64,000 nt of DNA, from positions 51,263,341 to 51,327,340 of the forward strand of contig OU342632.1 in NCBI GenBank assembly GCA_910589415.1. Direction: 5' to 3'. Of this stretch, positions 11,412 through 23,310 are shown piece by piece. Below the pieces are notes generated by a model that was not told the origin of the DNA, did not search any database, and worked only from the letters and a program-made list of their open reading frames with translations. Source of the DNA: Malachius bipustulatus (Eukaryota > Arthropoda > Insecta > Coleoptera > Melyridae). How positions within the stretch are numbered: position 1 is the stretch's first letter; each line of letters begins with the position of its first letter. Both the position numbers and the translations under genes were made by a program.

Positions 11412-12715
11412 TTGGTGTAAGAGGTAGTGGTGGGTCAGCTAATTTGGATGCAGCTACAATAAATGATTTCATTCGGTCTGTGCCAGATCTTGCTCCTGAC
11501 GAATCAGTTATAAAATTCTATAATAGCACTAATAGTGGAAATTATTCTGCTTTCTCAATCAGGCCTGTATCCGAAGTAGATGTGTTAGAGATCTGTAAGG
11601 GAAACCAAAGATTATTACCTGAATTGGTAACAACTAAATATTATCAATAAGACAATTAAAGTATACAAACAGATGTCTTGCGTAGCCTGGCATTGAACTA
11701 ATAAAACAAACTTGTTTATAAACAATCACGCGGCCCTGCCGACTTAAGCGTCTTTGGGTTTCTAGACATGTAAGCACTTCCAGCGACCTCGAACCACATA
11801 GAATATAAATAGAGCTAGATATGTAATGTAACAAGGGAGTATTATTATTATCATGTTGCTGGTTAGTTCGATTAATCAGTATTCAATTAATCTTATTAGT
11901 TAAGTTTAACCATGTACTTGTTAATTGTTAATAAAACCCATTAAAACAAAGTAAGTGTCTCCAACCTCTCCACCACCTTCTACCGAATGGCGATCCTGAC
12001 CTTAATGGACCAATAAACCCAATCTATCGCATGCCGAGATTGCGAGTTTATCACAGATCATTCGTCATATTAAAACTAAGTCTGTTGGTGTAGATGGAAT
12101 AGGCATTGAGGTAATTTATCTATGTATACCATTCATTCTTCCATATATCGCTCATATAGTAAATTTTTGTTTAGTAAATTCTGTGTATCCCAAAGAGTGG
12201 AAGAAAGCACGAGTAATACCTTTGCCGAAATGCAGTAACCAAACGAAACCGGACGACTTGCGTTCTGTCAGTATTTTTACCTACACTTTCTAAAATACTA
12301 GAGAAAGTCATGGAGGGTCAGTTGCGTGAGTTTTTTGATTGCCACGGTGTGATGTCGCAGCATCAGTCGGGTTTTTGGCCAAAACATAGTTGTTGTACGG
12401 CTTTTTTGAAGGTAACGGTTGATATTTTCGATGCTGTTGATAAGGGTAAAATAAGTGTTCTAATAACACTCGACTATTCAAAAGCATTTGACACGATAAA
12501 CCACAGACTTTTGTTGGCTATCTGTCACTATGTGGGCCTGACTGAGTGTGCGGTGAAGCTGGTATCAAACTACTTAACATATAGATTAGAGTGTGTACAA
12601 TACTCTACCCGTTGCTCTGGTTGTGTGAAATTAAGCAGGGGTGTCCCTCAGGGCTCAATACTGGGTCCACTATTGTTTTGTGTATACACTGCTGATCTGC
12701 CATTGGTAATTTTGT
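11412..12715 (+). pseudogene. LINE reverse transcriptase fragment, interrupted
   Basis: The plus strand carries a linker (RSVPDLAPDESVIKFYN, SAFSIRPVSEVDVLEI) and then an RT: KTKSVGVDGIG, VYPKEWKKARVIPLPKCSN, motif A-type LDYSKAFDTINHRLLL and RGVPQGSILGPLLF. It stops being RT-like at about 12715, before the FADD box, so the copy is truncated at both ends. A 443-bp insertion at 11593-12035 splits it; removing that insertion and one GAGAT copy restores the frame exactly. A single extra T near 12272 shifts the frame upstream of the 195-codon frame 12310-12897. The last 60 codons of that frame are unrelated sequence. It sits inside the decayed R2-like copy. Confidence 0.8.
11593..12035 (+). mobile_element. 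LTR-like insertion with 5-bp GAGAT duplication
   Basis: GAGAT occurs at 11588-11592 and 12036-12040, and splicing the two together restores the LINE reading frame (GAG ATT GCG AGT). The insert begins cTGTAAGGG, has a TATA-type ATATAAATAGAG (about 11805) and an AATAAA near 11930, and then a TGGCGATCCTGACC block at 11988-12001 that resembles a Gypsy-type primer-binding site. It therefore looks like a short LTR plus leader or a small terminally deleted retrotransposon. The 3' end (GCATGCC) does not have the usual CA, so the exact class is open. Confidence 0.6.
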
Positions 12716-12964
12716 CTTGTGACAGGCATCTACAGGAACAGGGTGATCCCGAAATGGCGGACACGGACATAGAGGGTGTTGTAGAGAATGTTCAGAATGA
12801 TCGTAAATTTAAAACAAAAATGGTTTCCTCGGCTTCGTTACCGAGATATAGGGTGTCCTTTTTTAAGAATTTAAATGAAAATGGTAGTCAAATTTAAACA
12901 ACCTCTACTAGCAAAGCACATGATTTGACATAACTATACGATAGTGTTTTCTTTTTCTTTTTTT
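12716..12964. other. Unassigned sequence at the LINE break point
   Basis: Contains ACAGGGTGATCCCGAAATGG and, further on, ATAGGGTGTCC, words typical of the small TA-flanked elements elsewhere in the window, but I could not pair two ends. Probably a degenerate non-autonomous insertion. Confidence 0.35.
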
Positions 12965-14537
12965 ATTATCGGGAACGGAATTACATGCAGGCATTCAAAG
13001 TTTACCTATTCCCTGAGTTCAACAAAAATTTTCAATGTGGCATCGTTGTTCGAATTCCAGATATTATTGCGAATATGTGCGCAACGATTATTGTTTTAAA
13101 CTTTGTTGGATTTTCCATTTCATATGTTTCCATGGTAATATCACTGGGCATTGTAGACCTACATATTATTATTTTTCTGCCTGAAGAAGGGTATCCAGTG
13201 CAGTTTTGTGACTTCTTCAAAAGCTGATAATCTAAGTTTCGTTCGAATTTCTGTGGTGGATTTTCCTTCAATTGATAATGATTGGAGGCAGTCTAACTGC
13301 TCCTTTTAAAAAAAATCACATACAGAATGTAAAAGATTGTCGTCAATAAGATCTAGTTTCTTTGCTATTGCAAAAGGTTGTAATTTGACTTCTCATTTTG
13401 CTCTCATTAAAGCTAGTCCTGGAAGATTATGTGAAGCATAAAACATATTACTATTTGTGTTTTCTTTAACTGTTCTCCGAATCATAACGTCCTAACCATC
13501 AGTAACATATGAAGGGATTTTGTTGACTGGAGCAGATTGTATAGGATAGATTAATGTTGGAAACATATGAATATTGATTAATTATGGTAATTTTCTGATC
13601 TGGTTTTAATAGGGGAGAATTTGACAGCTTTTGTAAATTTGTTTGAAAGCATTCAATTATTATGCTTTCATCGAATATTAGTTCACTTTCAAAACTGCAC
13701 CCTAAATAGCGTATTCGTTCATTTAGCTTCAGACTTCTTATGATACTTATGTATATTTGATAGTTTAAGTGGAATATCTGTAAGCTTACCAGAGGAAATA
13801 TTAATAACATGACTTTTGCTATGATTGATTTCAAGACATATTTGATTAAAAAGATCCTCTGTTAGATCGATTGTTCGTGTAGCTGATTGTTCATTTGATG
13901 TGTTGTTACTACTGGGTCATCTGCAAAACCAGTTAGACATAGACGACCGTAGTTATTGTCAAGTTCATATCCATAATTGTTTGCATAACTGGGATCACAA
14001 ATTTCTTCATAAATGTAATTGATTGCTAAATTGAATAAAGTTGGTGAAGTTGGTCCTTCTTGTAGGACCCCTCTTTTAAAAACTATTGAAGTACTTGAAA
14101 TATTTTTAATGTTAATTTTTACCCCATTATTTGTAAGCATATTCATTAAAAGTGCAAGATATTTTTTGAAACGCCGTGAGATGCGAGATAATATAATATG
14201 CAGATGTCTAAATATCAAAGGCTTTTGAAATGTCTTAAAATGATATCACGCAGTTTTCTTTATTCTTTTTTGCTTTTTTCAAACAGCCATTAATAAGTCG
14301 AGTGTTTATATGACAACCAGGAAAATTATTAACAAATCCACGTTGATAACTGTTGATTTATATTTGTTGACGAAGGCATTCATCTAAAGCTTTCTCAATA
14401 ATTTTTCGAATCACTGAATATATAGTAGTTATTGGTCGGCAGTTAGATATTTATCTTTTTCATTACCGCCTTTGTCAATCAAAATCATACCATCTATCAG
14501 AAGTGCTGTTGGTACGAATCCAGCATTTAACATTATG
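12965..14537 (-). pseudogene. R2-like reverse transcriptase, decayed
   Basis: Minus-strand segments align in order with the plus-strand R2-like protein at 30530-33215. Near 14500-14380 come the ILIDKG and RPITTIYS-type segments. At 14218-13862 come NIKNISST, EGPTSPTLFNLAINYIYEEICDP and the catalytic box GFADDPVV (normal FADDQ). At 13834-13640 comes RIRYLGCSFESELIFD, then LLKPDQKITIINQY. Further down, 13480-13250 matches the segment after the RT (ALMRAKWEVKLQPFAIAKKL-type). Stops and frameshifts are frequent. The CCHC and endonuclease region that should follow is not found; the protein resumes only at its last ~60 residues at 11411. The 704-bp element at 14538-15241 interrupts it on the 5' side. 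Confidence 0.75.
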
Positions 14538-15241
14538 TAACGCCGTGTCCTAGCTGCATCCGTTGACTGCGTTGCGTGCGTTGCGTACGTGAACGATTAA
14601 AATAAAACACATGAAAAGCAATGGAAGTGTCCACAGTAGACGCGTTGTCCGCAAAAGTCGTACGATAAAACGACACCGCAACGCACGCATTGTTTTAAAT
14701 TGAAATGTGTTGTATATCCATCCGCCAAAACTTTGTGATTTTTAATTTTTTACTCCGGGCAGGAAGTTTATTTGATTTCCATCGGGACAAAGCGAAACAT
14801 TTCGTGCAATAAGAGAAATCTATTTTACAAGAACAAGAGTCAAGGTACACTGGGAATGTGAAAATGTCTCGAATTTAGGTTTTAAAGTAAGTATGAGGTC
14901 TATTAACTTCTATTGTAGACCTATTTTTATTTAACCTACCTTCTATTTATCTATCTATTCAATCTATACCTGTTTCTATAGATTATTTGCGTCTTATTGT
15001 TTGTTTCTCTTAAGTAACATGTTTCTGTGATTTTTAAGTCTTTTAAGCTCCAACAACCTACTGGTTTCCAAATTAAAACGTATTTCATCTGAATCTGCAC
15101 CAGAAATAGTTGGATTGGAAACCATTTTCTCGCACGAACCGCACGTATTCAGTAGGACACACTCAAAATTTCTCGTGCGATTTTGCGTTGCGTGCGTTCC
15201 CCGCATCGCAACTACCCCGATGCAGCTAGGACACGGCGTTA
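14538..15241. mobile_element. 704-bp inverted-repeat element
   Basis: The ends TAACGCCGTGTCCTAGCTGC and GCAGCTAGGACACGGCGTTA are perfect reverse complements, extending to 23 bp. Subterminal GCGTTGCGTGCGTT words occur near both ends. A 70-codon minus-strand frame inside (15206-14994) resembles nothing I know. The element lies within the decayed R2-like copy. Flanks do not show a convincing target-site duplication, so the superfamily (hAT, PIF/Harbinger or other) is undecided. Confidence 0.75.
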
Positions 15242-15345
15242 GCTATGGTAGTAATTGCTTCAGCTGTGTCTAGGTTTTTAACTATTCTGTGCAAGTACAG
15301 TTAAAATTAGTATATTTTTCGAAATTATCAATAATTCATATTTAT
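15242..15345 (-). pseudogene. Probable 5' remnant of the decayed R2-like copy
   Basis: Sequence beyond the 704-bp element continues on the minus strand with a segment (AEAITTI-like) that lines up with ETVAVYINI upstream of the LHTGYVP segment in the other copy. Very short, so support is modest. Confidence 0.4.
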
Positions 15346-15943
15346 TTAATTTGAATTTTTCGAGAAAAATTAAAACAATTATTATTACAGCTTTTGACGA
15401 CTTATGTAAACCTACGAAAAATAATTTATTAATTTCCAATGGTAAAAAAGATATGACTAAAATAATAAAAAAAATGATATTTAACTTTTTTCAGGATATT
15501 TCAGCAACGACTGAAAATATCCTAAATTATTTTTCAGATTCTTAATAATCTGCAATATAGTGCAACTTTATTTTGTATCGCTGTGTCTCCCATTAAATAG
15601 TCTTAAATGAATAATTATTAATAATATTAGATTATATTAAATAATAATAAATAATAAATAATAAATAATAATATTAAATAATAATTAATATTAAATAATC
15701 TAAATAGATTAAACGATTAATTTTTTTGACTAACTTTTGAGCCGACCTCTATAATTCGATGGAATTTTAATATTTTATAGAGGCGATAAAGGGTCATCAA
15801 TCCATATCAGAGTAAATGTTTGACGTCCTCAGGAAAGCCAGGAACGGACTTACCGTCAAACTCGTTGGGTCAAAGTTTTGACAGGTGTAATTTTATAGAG
15901 CTAAAAATTTTGTTTTTAAATACATACACTACTTATTTACTTT
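15346..15943. other. AT-rich spacer with a repeated hairpin and AAT satellite
   Basis: 15491-15524 carries the CAGGATATTTCAG / CTGAAAATATCCT hairpin shared in inverted orientation with 10358-10392. About 15600-15720 is a low-complexity run of taataaataata-type repeats. No coding sequence seen. Confidence 0.5.
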
Positions 15944-16173
15944 TTACTTTTTTACTTTAAAATTTACTTGGTGATGTGCCGCTACAGTAGCTTTTGGATT
16001 TGCAAATGTGGCTTCATCTGAGAACAAAATGGATCTCGTAAAATGAAGATCACGAATATTTTCTTGCAAAAGCCAACGACAAAATGTTGATCTTGCTTCA
16101 AAGTCTGTTGGTAATAATAGCGCTTGCAAATTACGAACACGTTATGCAGAAACATATCCGAATCAGCCACCAC
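15944..16173 (-). pseudogene. Mariner-type transposase fragment
   Basis: The minus-strand frame 16129-15944 reads DFEARSTFCRWLLQENIRDL then FTRSILFSDEATF, which is the region around the first catalytic aspartate of Tc1/mariner-type DDE transposases (ILFSDEATF; D is the likely catalytic residue). Only about 60 residues remain. On the opposite strand at about 16140-16185 a separate fragment reads RYAETYPNQPPPNYRS, like the N-terminal helix-turn-helix 'YAERYPNRPHP' segment of the same family, so the locus is rearranged as well as truncated. Confidence 0.65.
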
Positions 16174-16185
16174 CGAATTACCGCT

Positions 16186-17560
16186 CTAAAAAGAAATTGG
16201 GAAATTTAAATATCAGTAAGTTGATCAATGACACACACCCAAACATGTTGATATATCTCGTAAACGAAGGCCTAAATCAAAATGATATAAGAGTGAGGAT
16301 AGTAAAACAAATAAACGCTCAATCAAAAAAACCATACATCAGAGCCATAGGCGTACGCAGAAAAATGTTGGGGGGTCAAGGTCTGCCATAAACCCCCTTT
16401 CGTGCGCTCGTGCTTGGATTTTCTTTTATTTTTTTTCCTAAAAATGTGTGTCTGCATAAGAAAGAAGGCTATGCGAATTTTCAAGTGAGTATCTTAAAAA
16501 ATAACGGAGTTATTGATAAAAAAAAAAATTTTATTTAAAGTTTGACACCCTGTATCTTGAAAATGGGACGCCTATGTAAAAAATGGCATAAGGAAAGTGT
16601 CATTATTTTTGGCCCAACAATCTGTGGCCAAGAGCTTGACCTCCTTTTTTGTAACACCCTGTATAAGTTCACCATGAATCATCCTGTATGATTTATCACT
16701 GTCATACAAAAAATAATATTGAACAACAATCAACGAATCAAATTTTTGCAGCCCCCAAAAAACCTTATATTGTTTTACACGCATATCCACTTTGCTTAGC
16801 CAAATTGATTTTGTGTCGTCGTTTCATCGTGTGAGGCAGAATCTGGTTATTACAAGCGATCAAATTGATATCATGATGGAATTATAATGTAGAATAGTTT
16901 GCTTTCATCTATTGTCTCATTTCGTAGAATAGAGTGTAATAGTCTAATTAAATTCCCGCAGCTTCCGCAAATCTAGACGCCATGCCATAATGCCAGTCCC
17001 TAGCTAAAAGCGTCAAAAGTGTATAATAATAATACGTAGGTAGGTACCTATTTAAATGAGGTTCTCATAAAAAAGTAATAATTTCAAAAGATTCAGGCTC
17101 GTTTCGGCTTGCTTCGCGTCTTTTTTATAAACTGAATGTTTAGTGGGAGGTTTCAAGGATCGAGGATACATTTACATAATATACGGATTGTAAAACGGCA
17201 AAGATTCAGGCTCATTTCAATTCGCTTGACTCTGTTTATAATGCGTATATTTCGACGTGCGCAAATAATTACATCGTAGCTCCGAAATCGTCGTTCTGTA
17301 GGAAATTAAATTTAAGTTTTGAAAGGTAATTTTTAATAAGAAACGCGTTTTTGAAAATTAGAGTTTGAAATTAAGCAATTGTCAGATTTTATGTCCACAT
17401 CTAACGCTTAAATTAAATTCTTATTGAATATAAAATAAATCAAAAAATCTATATTCGAAAAAGATAAGATGTAACAATTGGTTATTTTTAAAGTAAATAA
17501 CGTCTTATCTTGAGATGCGTATAATAGCTATTATTATAACGTGCTTTCATTTCAAAACTT
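16186..17560. other. AT-rich spacer, relics only
   Basis: Contains TTTTTTGTAACACCCTGTAT near 16645, which looks like one end of a CAGGGTG-type element without a partner that I could find. Two similar segments, AAAGATTCAGGCTCgTTTC near 17090 and AAAGATTCAGGCTCaTTTC near 17200, form a short diverged direct repeat. No coding sequence recognised. Confidence 0.45.
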
Positions 17561-17578
17561 CCCCCCCCCCCCCCCCCC
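17561..17578 (+). repeat. 18-base poly-C tract
   Basis: An uninterrupted run of 18 C in otherwise AT-rich DNA. Confidence 0.95.
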
Positions 17579-17899
17579 GAATTTATAAAAGTGTGATCTG
17601 AAGATGAAAAACCCGAAACAGGGTAATTTTATATTTCAACTTACTTTCTATTGACGTAAAAAAAATAATACAGAGTGTTCCTTGGCTCAGTACTGACAAC
17701 ATTGTTTATTTATTATTTTTATTGACTATAAGTAGGTATATTAATATATTTTGAGATTATACGAGAAAATCCAGTAAAAATGATATACAGTTACAGTTTA
17801 AATTAAGTAGGTTATGAGTTATAAACAAATGAAAATAGCAATTTTCCATTTTGAAAGCAGTGTATATTGCAAACGGCTCTAAATATCGAAAACGGCCTA

Positions 17900-18215
17900 T
17901 AATAATAAAAATCATAATAATAATAATATTTAATTCAATAATTGGTAATAACGTACAAACGGTGGGTGCTTAATGAAATACGTCAACAATACAATAATGA
18001 TTATTAAATCAGTAACACAAAGATAAAAAAAAAAGATAAAAACATGCTCGAAGAATTATTATAAAATTATGGTATTGTATAGATACGGTTCTCATTGAAT
18101 TAAAAAAGTCTTAAGAGAGCTTTTAGATTTCGCATCAGTAATGTCTTTAACGACCATAGGCAAATAATTGTAAATCTTCGTACAAGAATATAATGCATTT
18201 TTCAACTATTGTAGT
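17900..18215 (-). pseudogene. LINE C-terminal tail and 3' UTR relic
   Basis: On the minus strand 18210-18090 reads NALYSCTKIYNYLPMVVKDI then SKSSLKTFLIQ and a stop, the typical end of insect LINE reverse transcriptases ('...YNxLPxxIK...F...L'). It is followed by about 190 bp of non-coding sequence ending in an ATT-rich stretch near 17905-17935, similar to the tails of the other LINEs here. Nothing upstream is clearly RT, so this is a severely truncated copy. Confidence 0.5.
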
Positions 18216-18799
18216 AAGTGATTGTAAAATAGAGATAAATTCTCTCTCTGATCCGTTAATTATGTGGCTGAAAGCAGCTCTCTAAATATTAAGCAATTTT
18301 ATAAAAAAATTGTACATTTAAAGATATACACCCTCATAAATATCAGAATATTTATATTGTCCCGAAAAATACCTCTACATGGAGAACGATACGACCTATG
18401 AAAGATAGCCCGAATACATAAAAAAAGATTGTCATATTGTGTTCTCTGCCGCCATAAAATTACTTGTATGTGAGAAGGGACTAGAACTTTCTATGATAAG
18501 ATAACTAGAACATATAAAAAAACCTTCTTGCGCATCAATCGCAGAAATAGTGTATTTTTATGCGATTCAATTCTGAATATTTTCACCGCTTTTTAAATTG
18601 GCTTTCTGAAATTTTACATAGTCAGGTGATATTCGCGTAGTGGCTTACTGACAATTGCATTTCATTTCGTTTTAAACCGTGCATGCCTTAAAATGATTTT
18701 TTTAATTTAACAAAACAAAACAAACATTGGCAAAATTTAACAATTTTGGCCCATTTTCTATGCCCGCCACTGGCTAACTTTACTTAAAAAACACTATTT
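18216..18799. other. AT-rich spacer, no gene seen
   Basis: No recognisable protein or paired repeat; may include unrecognised LINE-derived sequence. Confidence 0.4.
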
Positions 18800-20050
18800 T
18801 TTAGACTACCTTTTATAGAACGGAAAAAGTGAAAGGGGAGCTTTGAAAACCTAAAATTTTAAATTTTAGAGGAATAAACATAATATGTAAAAATATTCTA
18901 ATATCTCCGCCATTTTTATTATTTCTTTCTTGAAATCTTTGAATTTTAAAGTTTATTAGTATAGTTGTCTACTGGAAAAATTTTCGTTCAATTCCTTCAA
19001 AAATATGTTCATAAACAGTTATAGAAATTCAGCCCTTTTTCCCTTCTCCTACCCACGCCACTGGCTTAATAATAAAAATATTGCAAATTTTATTGCAATA
19101 TTTTAACTCAATATTTTATAACTCAAATTTCAAATAATTTTCTTCCATAGTAATGTTAATTTCGTTTAAACGTTTTTGTTTCTAACTGGCTTATTTAGGG
19201 ATTCATAATCTATCAATTTTTCCTAAAATTGAAAAGGCCGCCATTTTGGAACGGCTCTTCTGATTTAACTCAAATGCAGTACCATACGACTACTTGCAGT
19301 TATCTTACTATCAAAAAAATTTCAGCCCCCTAGATTGAAAACAGCGACCAGAAACCGTGCCTCGATACCCGTTTTTTTTTTAAATTTGGAGAGACACGTT
19401 GTAAAAGTAGCGCAATTTTAGGTAAATGTTTTTTGTGAAAATCAAACGTCATCCCTAAGTTTCACAAAAGTAAAAAATTACGTTCATTAATCTTGAAAAA
19501 TGAAGCTACTGGAACGTTCTTAAAATTTTAGAGAAATAAACATCATGTAAAAAAAAATCGAATATCTCGGCCATTTTTCTTACTCACTTCTTGAAATTTT
19601 TAAGTGTTAAAGGCTATTAGTATAATTATCTACTGTAAAAATTTCAGTTCAATTGCTTCAAAAATGTGCTCATAAATTGTTAGGGAAATTTAGCCATTTT
19701 TACCACTTTCATATCCACGCCACTGGCTTATTAATAAAAGTAATGTAAATTTTGTTACATTAAATTAAATTTCAAACAATTTTCTTCAAACCCTGTTGAT
19801 TTGGTTTCAAAGTTTTTTTCCATCTTGCTCATACAGGGGTTCAAATATTAGCAAATTTTTCAAAAATTAAAATGACCGCCATTTTGAAACCGCTCGACCG
19901 ATTTTGCTCAAGTACAATACCAGACCAGTTTTTATAGATATCTTACTCCCACAAAAATTTCAGCCCCCTAGATTCAAAACTGCGACCTGAAATGAGATGA
20001 CAAAAACCGGGTTCATGGAATTTTGAAGGGACACCCTGTAGAAGTGATGG
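18800..20050. repeat. Two diverged tandem copies of a ~640-660 bp unit
   Basis: The same ordered words recur twice with many mismatches: TATCTCcGCCATTTTT (about 18903; 19562 with TATCTCgGCCATTTTT), CCACGCCACTGGCTTA (about 19050; 19715), CCGCCATTTTGgAAC (about 19240; 19876), TTTCAGCCCCCTAGATT (about 19320; 19957). A CGCCACTGGCT fragment also occurs near 18765. No coding sequence. Confidence 0.65.
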
Positions 20051-20184
20051 GACTTTTGGAAAGTTTTTCAACGAAAATCCAACGTCATTCCCAAATTTTA
20101 CAAGGACCCAAAATTTCGTTCACTAATCTTAAAAGATAAAGCCACAGGAGCGTTTTTAAAATCGAAATTTCGCGATTTTGGAGA

Positions 20185-20226
20185 AATATATATATATATA
20201 AATATATATATAAATATATATATATA
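20185..20226. repeat. AT microsatellite
   Basis: Alternating (TA)n with interspersed AAA triplets. Confidence 0.9.
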
Positions 20227-20733
20227 CTTGGCCAACTATCAAAGCGAGGACCAACTGTTCTACCCATCAAGTGAGGACCACCAGAAGAAAGCATTCTACA
20301 GGCATAGTAAATGTTCTGATTGTTAAATCTTGAGATGGGCGATAGATGGCTGGAGAGTATACGCAGGGAAAACAGAACAGAGCCAAGTTATAATTTTCAT
20401 GTATATAGGAACATAGTGAGGACAGTTTGCGTGAATATCAAAGTGAGGTCGGTATATTTATTTATGCTCTCCGCATTTAATGAGGTCCGTATATTACATG
20501 ATTCGTAGAAAGTGAGACCCAGCACTGTTGCCAGATGCCAAGCATAGCGCTTTAGTATGATACACTGAAACACAGTATGACCTGCCGCAGCAGGTTGGCT
20601 CCGCATCGGCAGAACCGTGATGTCACTTGTTCTAAAAAATCATCTACGAATCTAATGTAAATAACGTCTGCTTTATCACAAAATACCCAGAGGTGGGTTA
20701 CTATTTTGAATAAATCTATTTTAAATACCTACT
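20227..20733. other. Unassigned spacer before the foldback element
   Basis: Contains several variants of AGTGAGGaC/AGTGAGGtC (about 20245-20520) but no gene or clear repeat structure. Confidence 0.4.
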
Positions 20734-20780
20734 TAAGATTACGAAGGCGTAGAAGCGCCACACGAGTTTTATTTTTAAAA

Positions 20781-21140
20781 TTCCGAGTTTAAACTCGGAA
20801 TTCCGACTTTAAACTCGGAATTCCGACTTTAAACTCGGAATTCCGACTTTAAACTCGGAATTCCGACTTTAAACTCGGAATTCCGACTTTGAACTCGGAA
20901 TTCCGACTTTGAACTCGGAATTCCGACTTTAAACTCGGAATTCCGAGTTTAAACTCGGAATTCCGAGTTTAAAGTAGGAATTCTTAGTTTGAACTCGGAA
21001 TTCCGAGTTTAAAGTCGGAATTCCGAGTTTAAACTCGGAATTCCGAGATTAAACTCGGAATTCCGAGATTAAAGTCGGAATTCCGAGATTAAAGTCGGAA
21101 TTCCGAGATTAAACTCGGAATTCCGAGATTAAACTCGGAA
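20781..21140. repeat. Array of 18 palindromic 20-bp units (left arm)
   Basis: Eighteen head-to-tail units of exactly 20 bp. The consensus TTCCGAGTTTAAACTCGGAA is its own reverse complement. Variants change one or two bases, such as GACTTTAAACTC, GAGTTTAAAGTC and GAGATTAAACTC. No unit has an insertion or deletion. Confidence 0.95.
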
Positions 21141-21576
21141 TTAGGGGCGGGCCTAGCAGGTGTGCTATGATTGGCCCGCACGCAGGCGGCAAGTTCATAG
21201 GGGCTGCGGGCGGAAGTAAAAATCCGATCATAAATCATAACAATAACAAAAAGTATCAAAATATCATGATAGACTTAGTTATTACAGTGTACCACAAACA
21301 TTGCCTTCATAGTATTAAGTTCTGAATCCATACTGCACTAAATTTTTAATCCATCGATAGTCACTGGCTTGTTCCCCGGCATTATAGCCATCCTATGTAT
21401 TTTCTTATGAAAAAGGGCGGATAATTTTCAGTCGTCCTTGCGGACGCCGAATATCTTAGGATGGCTCTGGCCGGGGAACAACCCGATTCAGCTTGTTTTA
21501 TAATAAAAGTTTATAACGAAGGCTTTGACCATATTGAGACTAGATGTTGGCTCTAACGTAACTCCATTCAACTCTA

Positions 21577-21814
21577 CAGGGTGTTTCACCAGCAGACCGA
21601 CATAGCTTAGGTAGGTATTATAAGTTTTTCAAGTCGATTCGGGATCTGGTATTGAAATTATTCTTAGACCCTTCCATCGGATGGAATTTAATGAAATTTC
21701 GTAGATATGCTCTGCTAATGACACCTAATACCTCGCATTTTCTTCGATTCGAAAACTGCAGGACCGTACTTAATTTTTCAGGTCTCTATCGGTTTTCTTA
21801 AAAAGTTCACCCTG
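21577..21814. mobile_element. 238-bp CAGGGTG-type element in the left arm
   Basis: Begins CAGGGTGTTTCACCAGCAG after TA and ends AAAAGTTCACCCTG before TA, so the tips are inverted and TA is the likely duplicated target. A mirror copy lies in the right arm and a longer, diverged copy at 26391-28202. Non-coding MITE. Confidence 0.75.
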
Positions 21815-22317
21815 TATTATGCATTTTCTTCAAAGTTTAGTACCATTTTCTACATGAAAATTGCTACAATTGCGGTAAAAAATTACTTTGCACTATTAAA
21901 CTGAATTGAGAAGAAAATGAAAATTTTTTTAGTTTTTTCAGAATTTCAATTTATGGTTGTTACTAATTGTCGAAAACTCAAATGTGATTTTTTTAAACTT
22001 ATGTATTTTGTTGCTATTTCGAATAAATTTGCTTGATCTACAGATTTAGCCAAGATTAGGAACCACTCTAGATTTTTTCGAGCTAACAATAAGTTTTAAT
22101 AAGAAAAACAGGTAAAAGAAGAAATGGTAATTTTGCTGATAACCCATAACAACACATAAGCGTTTAAAAAATACAATTTTAGCACATAAACAAATAAGCG
22201 AAACAGAAAGAAAAATATCAAAAAAGTATGGTGGCCTGTTTGAACATTATCTGCACTGAATTGCAGTTTTTCTTCCCAAAATTTGTGTTGATATTTTTCT
22301 TTCTGTTTCGCTTATGT

Positions 22318-23310
22318 ACCATAGAGAAAGATAATATAATAGAGTGTTCGATTACACGTTAGACTCTAGGTAACCTGCGACGGTGGCGACTACCTGGGCT
22401 ATACCGGAGATATTATTGGTAAGCGCGGGACATTCAAATTATAATTTATACCTAATTATTATTTGAAACATTATTTTTACGGTTGAAGTGTCGCCACTTC
22501 AACAAATAAACTTTGAGGCATCAATATAGAACTTCTTTATTCTTAATAGATGCACAATATATACGAGTATACTTAATAATTGTAACAAATGCTTCCCACA
22601 AAATTTTCTTCACATAAATACAGGTTCAGTTTTTACAGAAGATGCTTCTATTTAACCAGTTTTCTCAACGTGGAAAGACTTTTCCAGGAAAATAAAATTA
22701 TAATAATAATATTGTTATTAATAATTTTAACATAAAAGGCATTGCAGCCATCATCTGCTGGATCGTGCACCGCAGACGCCGTCGCTTGGTTAAGATGTGT
22801 ATACCTATTGCTACGATCCACCGAAGTGGTAGGTCACGTAACTGAGTCCTCTTCAAAAGGGAAGTCGAAAAAGGATCTATCTGAAAAAAATTACAAAAAA
22901 CTAAATTTTTTTGATTATTAATTAGTTTCCAGTGAAGCAGCAGACGTTTTAAAGAAAAACTTCAAGAGTCAGAAGGCGATTTATCCTTCTACAGAGGATT
23001 AGCCCTCTTATTCTCAAAAATTACGAAAAAATTTACGCATATTCTTTAGACAAAAATAAGCAAACTTTTTCTTCATACTAGACAAATAATGCATAGACCT
23101 TCATTTGATGATTTTACTGAGAAGGAAGACTTTTAGTAGAGAAACTCCAAGAAACAAAAAATAATTATTTTTATCAAAGAATATGCCTGAATTTTTTCAG
23201 AGTTTTTCGGGCAACAAATAAGCGGCCCATTATTTGAGGTTTCCAGCTCCGAAGAGGGCCACGTGAACTTCTTTACATAATAAAATGCCCAATAGTAATG
23301 TACCAAACTA
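22318..23310. other. Foldback interior, left part: no gene seen
   Basis: AT-rich sequence with one GC-richer patch (about 22370-22430 and 22745-22850). I recognise neither protein coding nor terminal repeats. Confidence 0.4.

Noticed and set aside
17598..17626. Another CTGAAGAtg...CCGAAAC motif as a hammerhead candidate
   Set aside because: No stem II can form between the two words and no GUC-type cleavage triplet follows at the right place.
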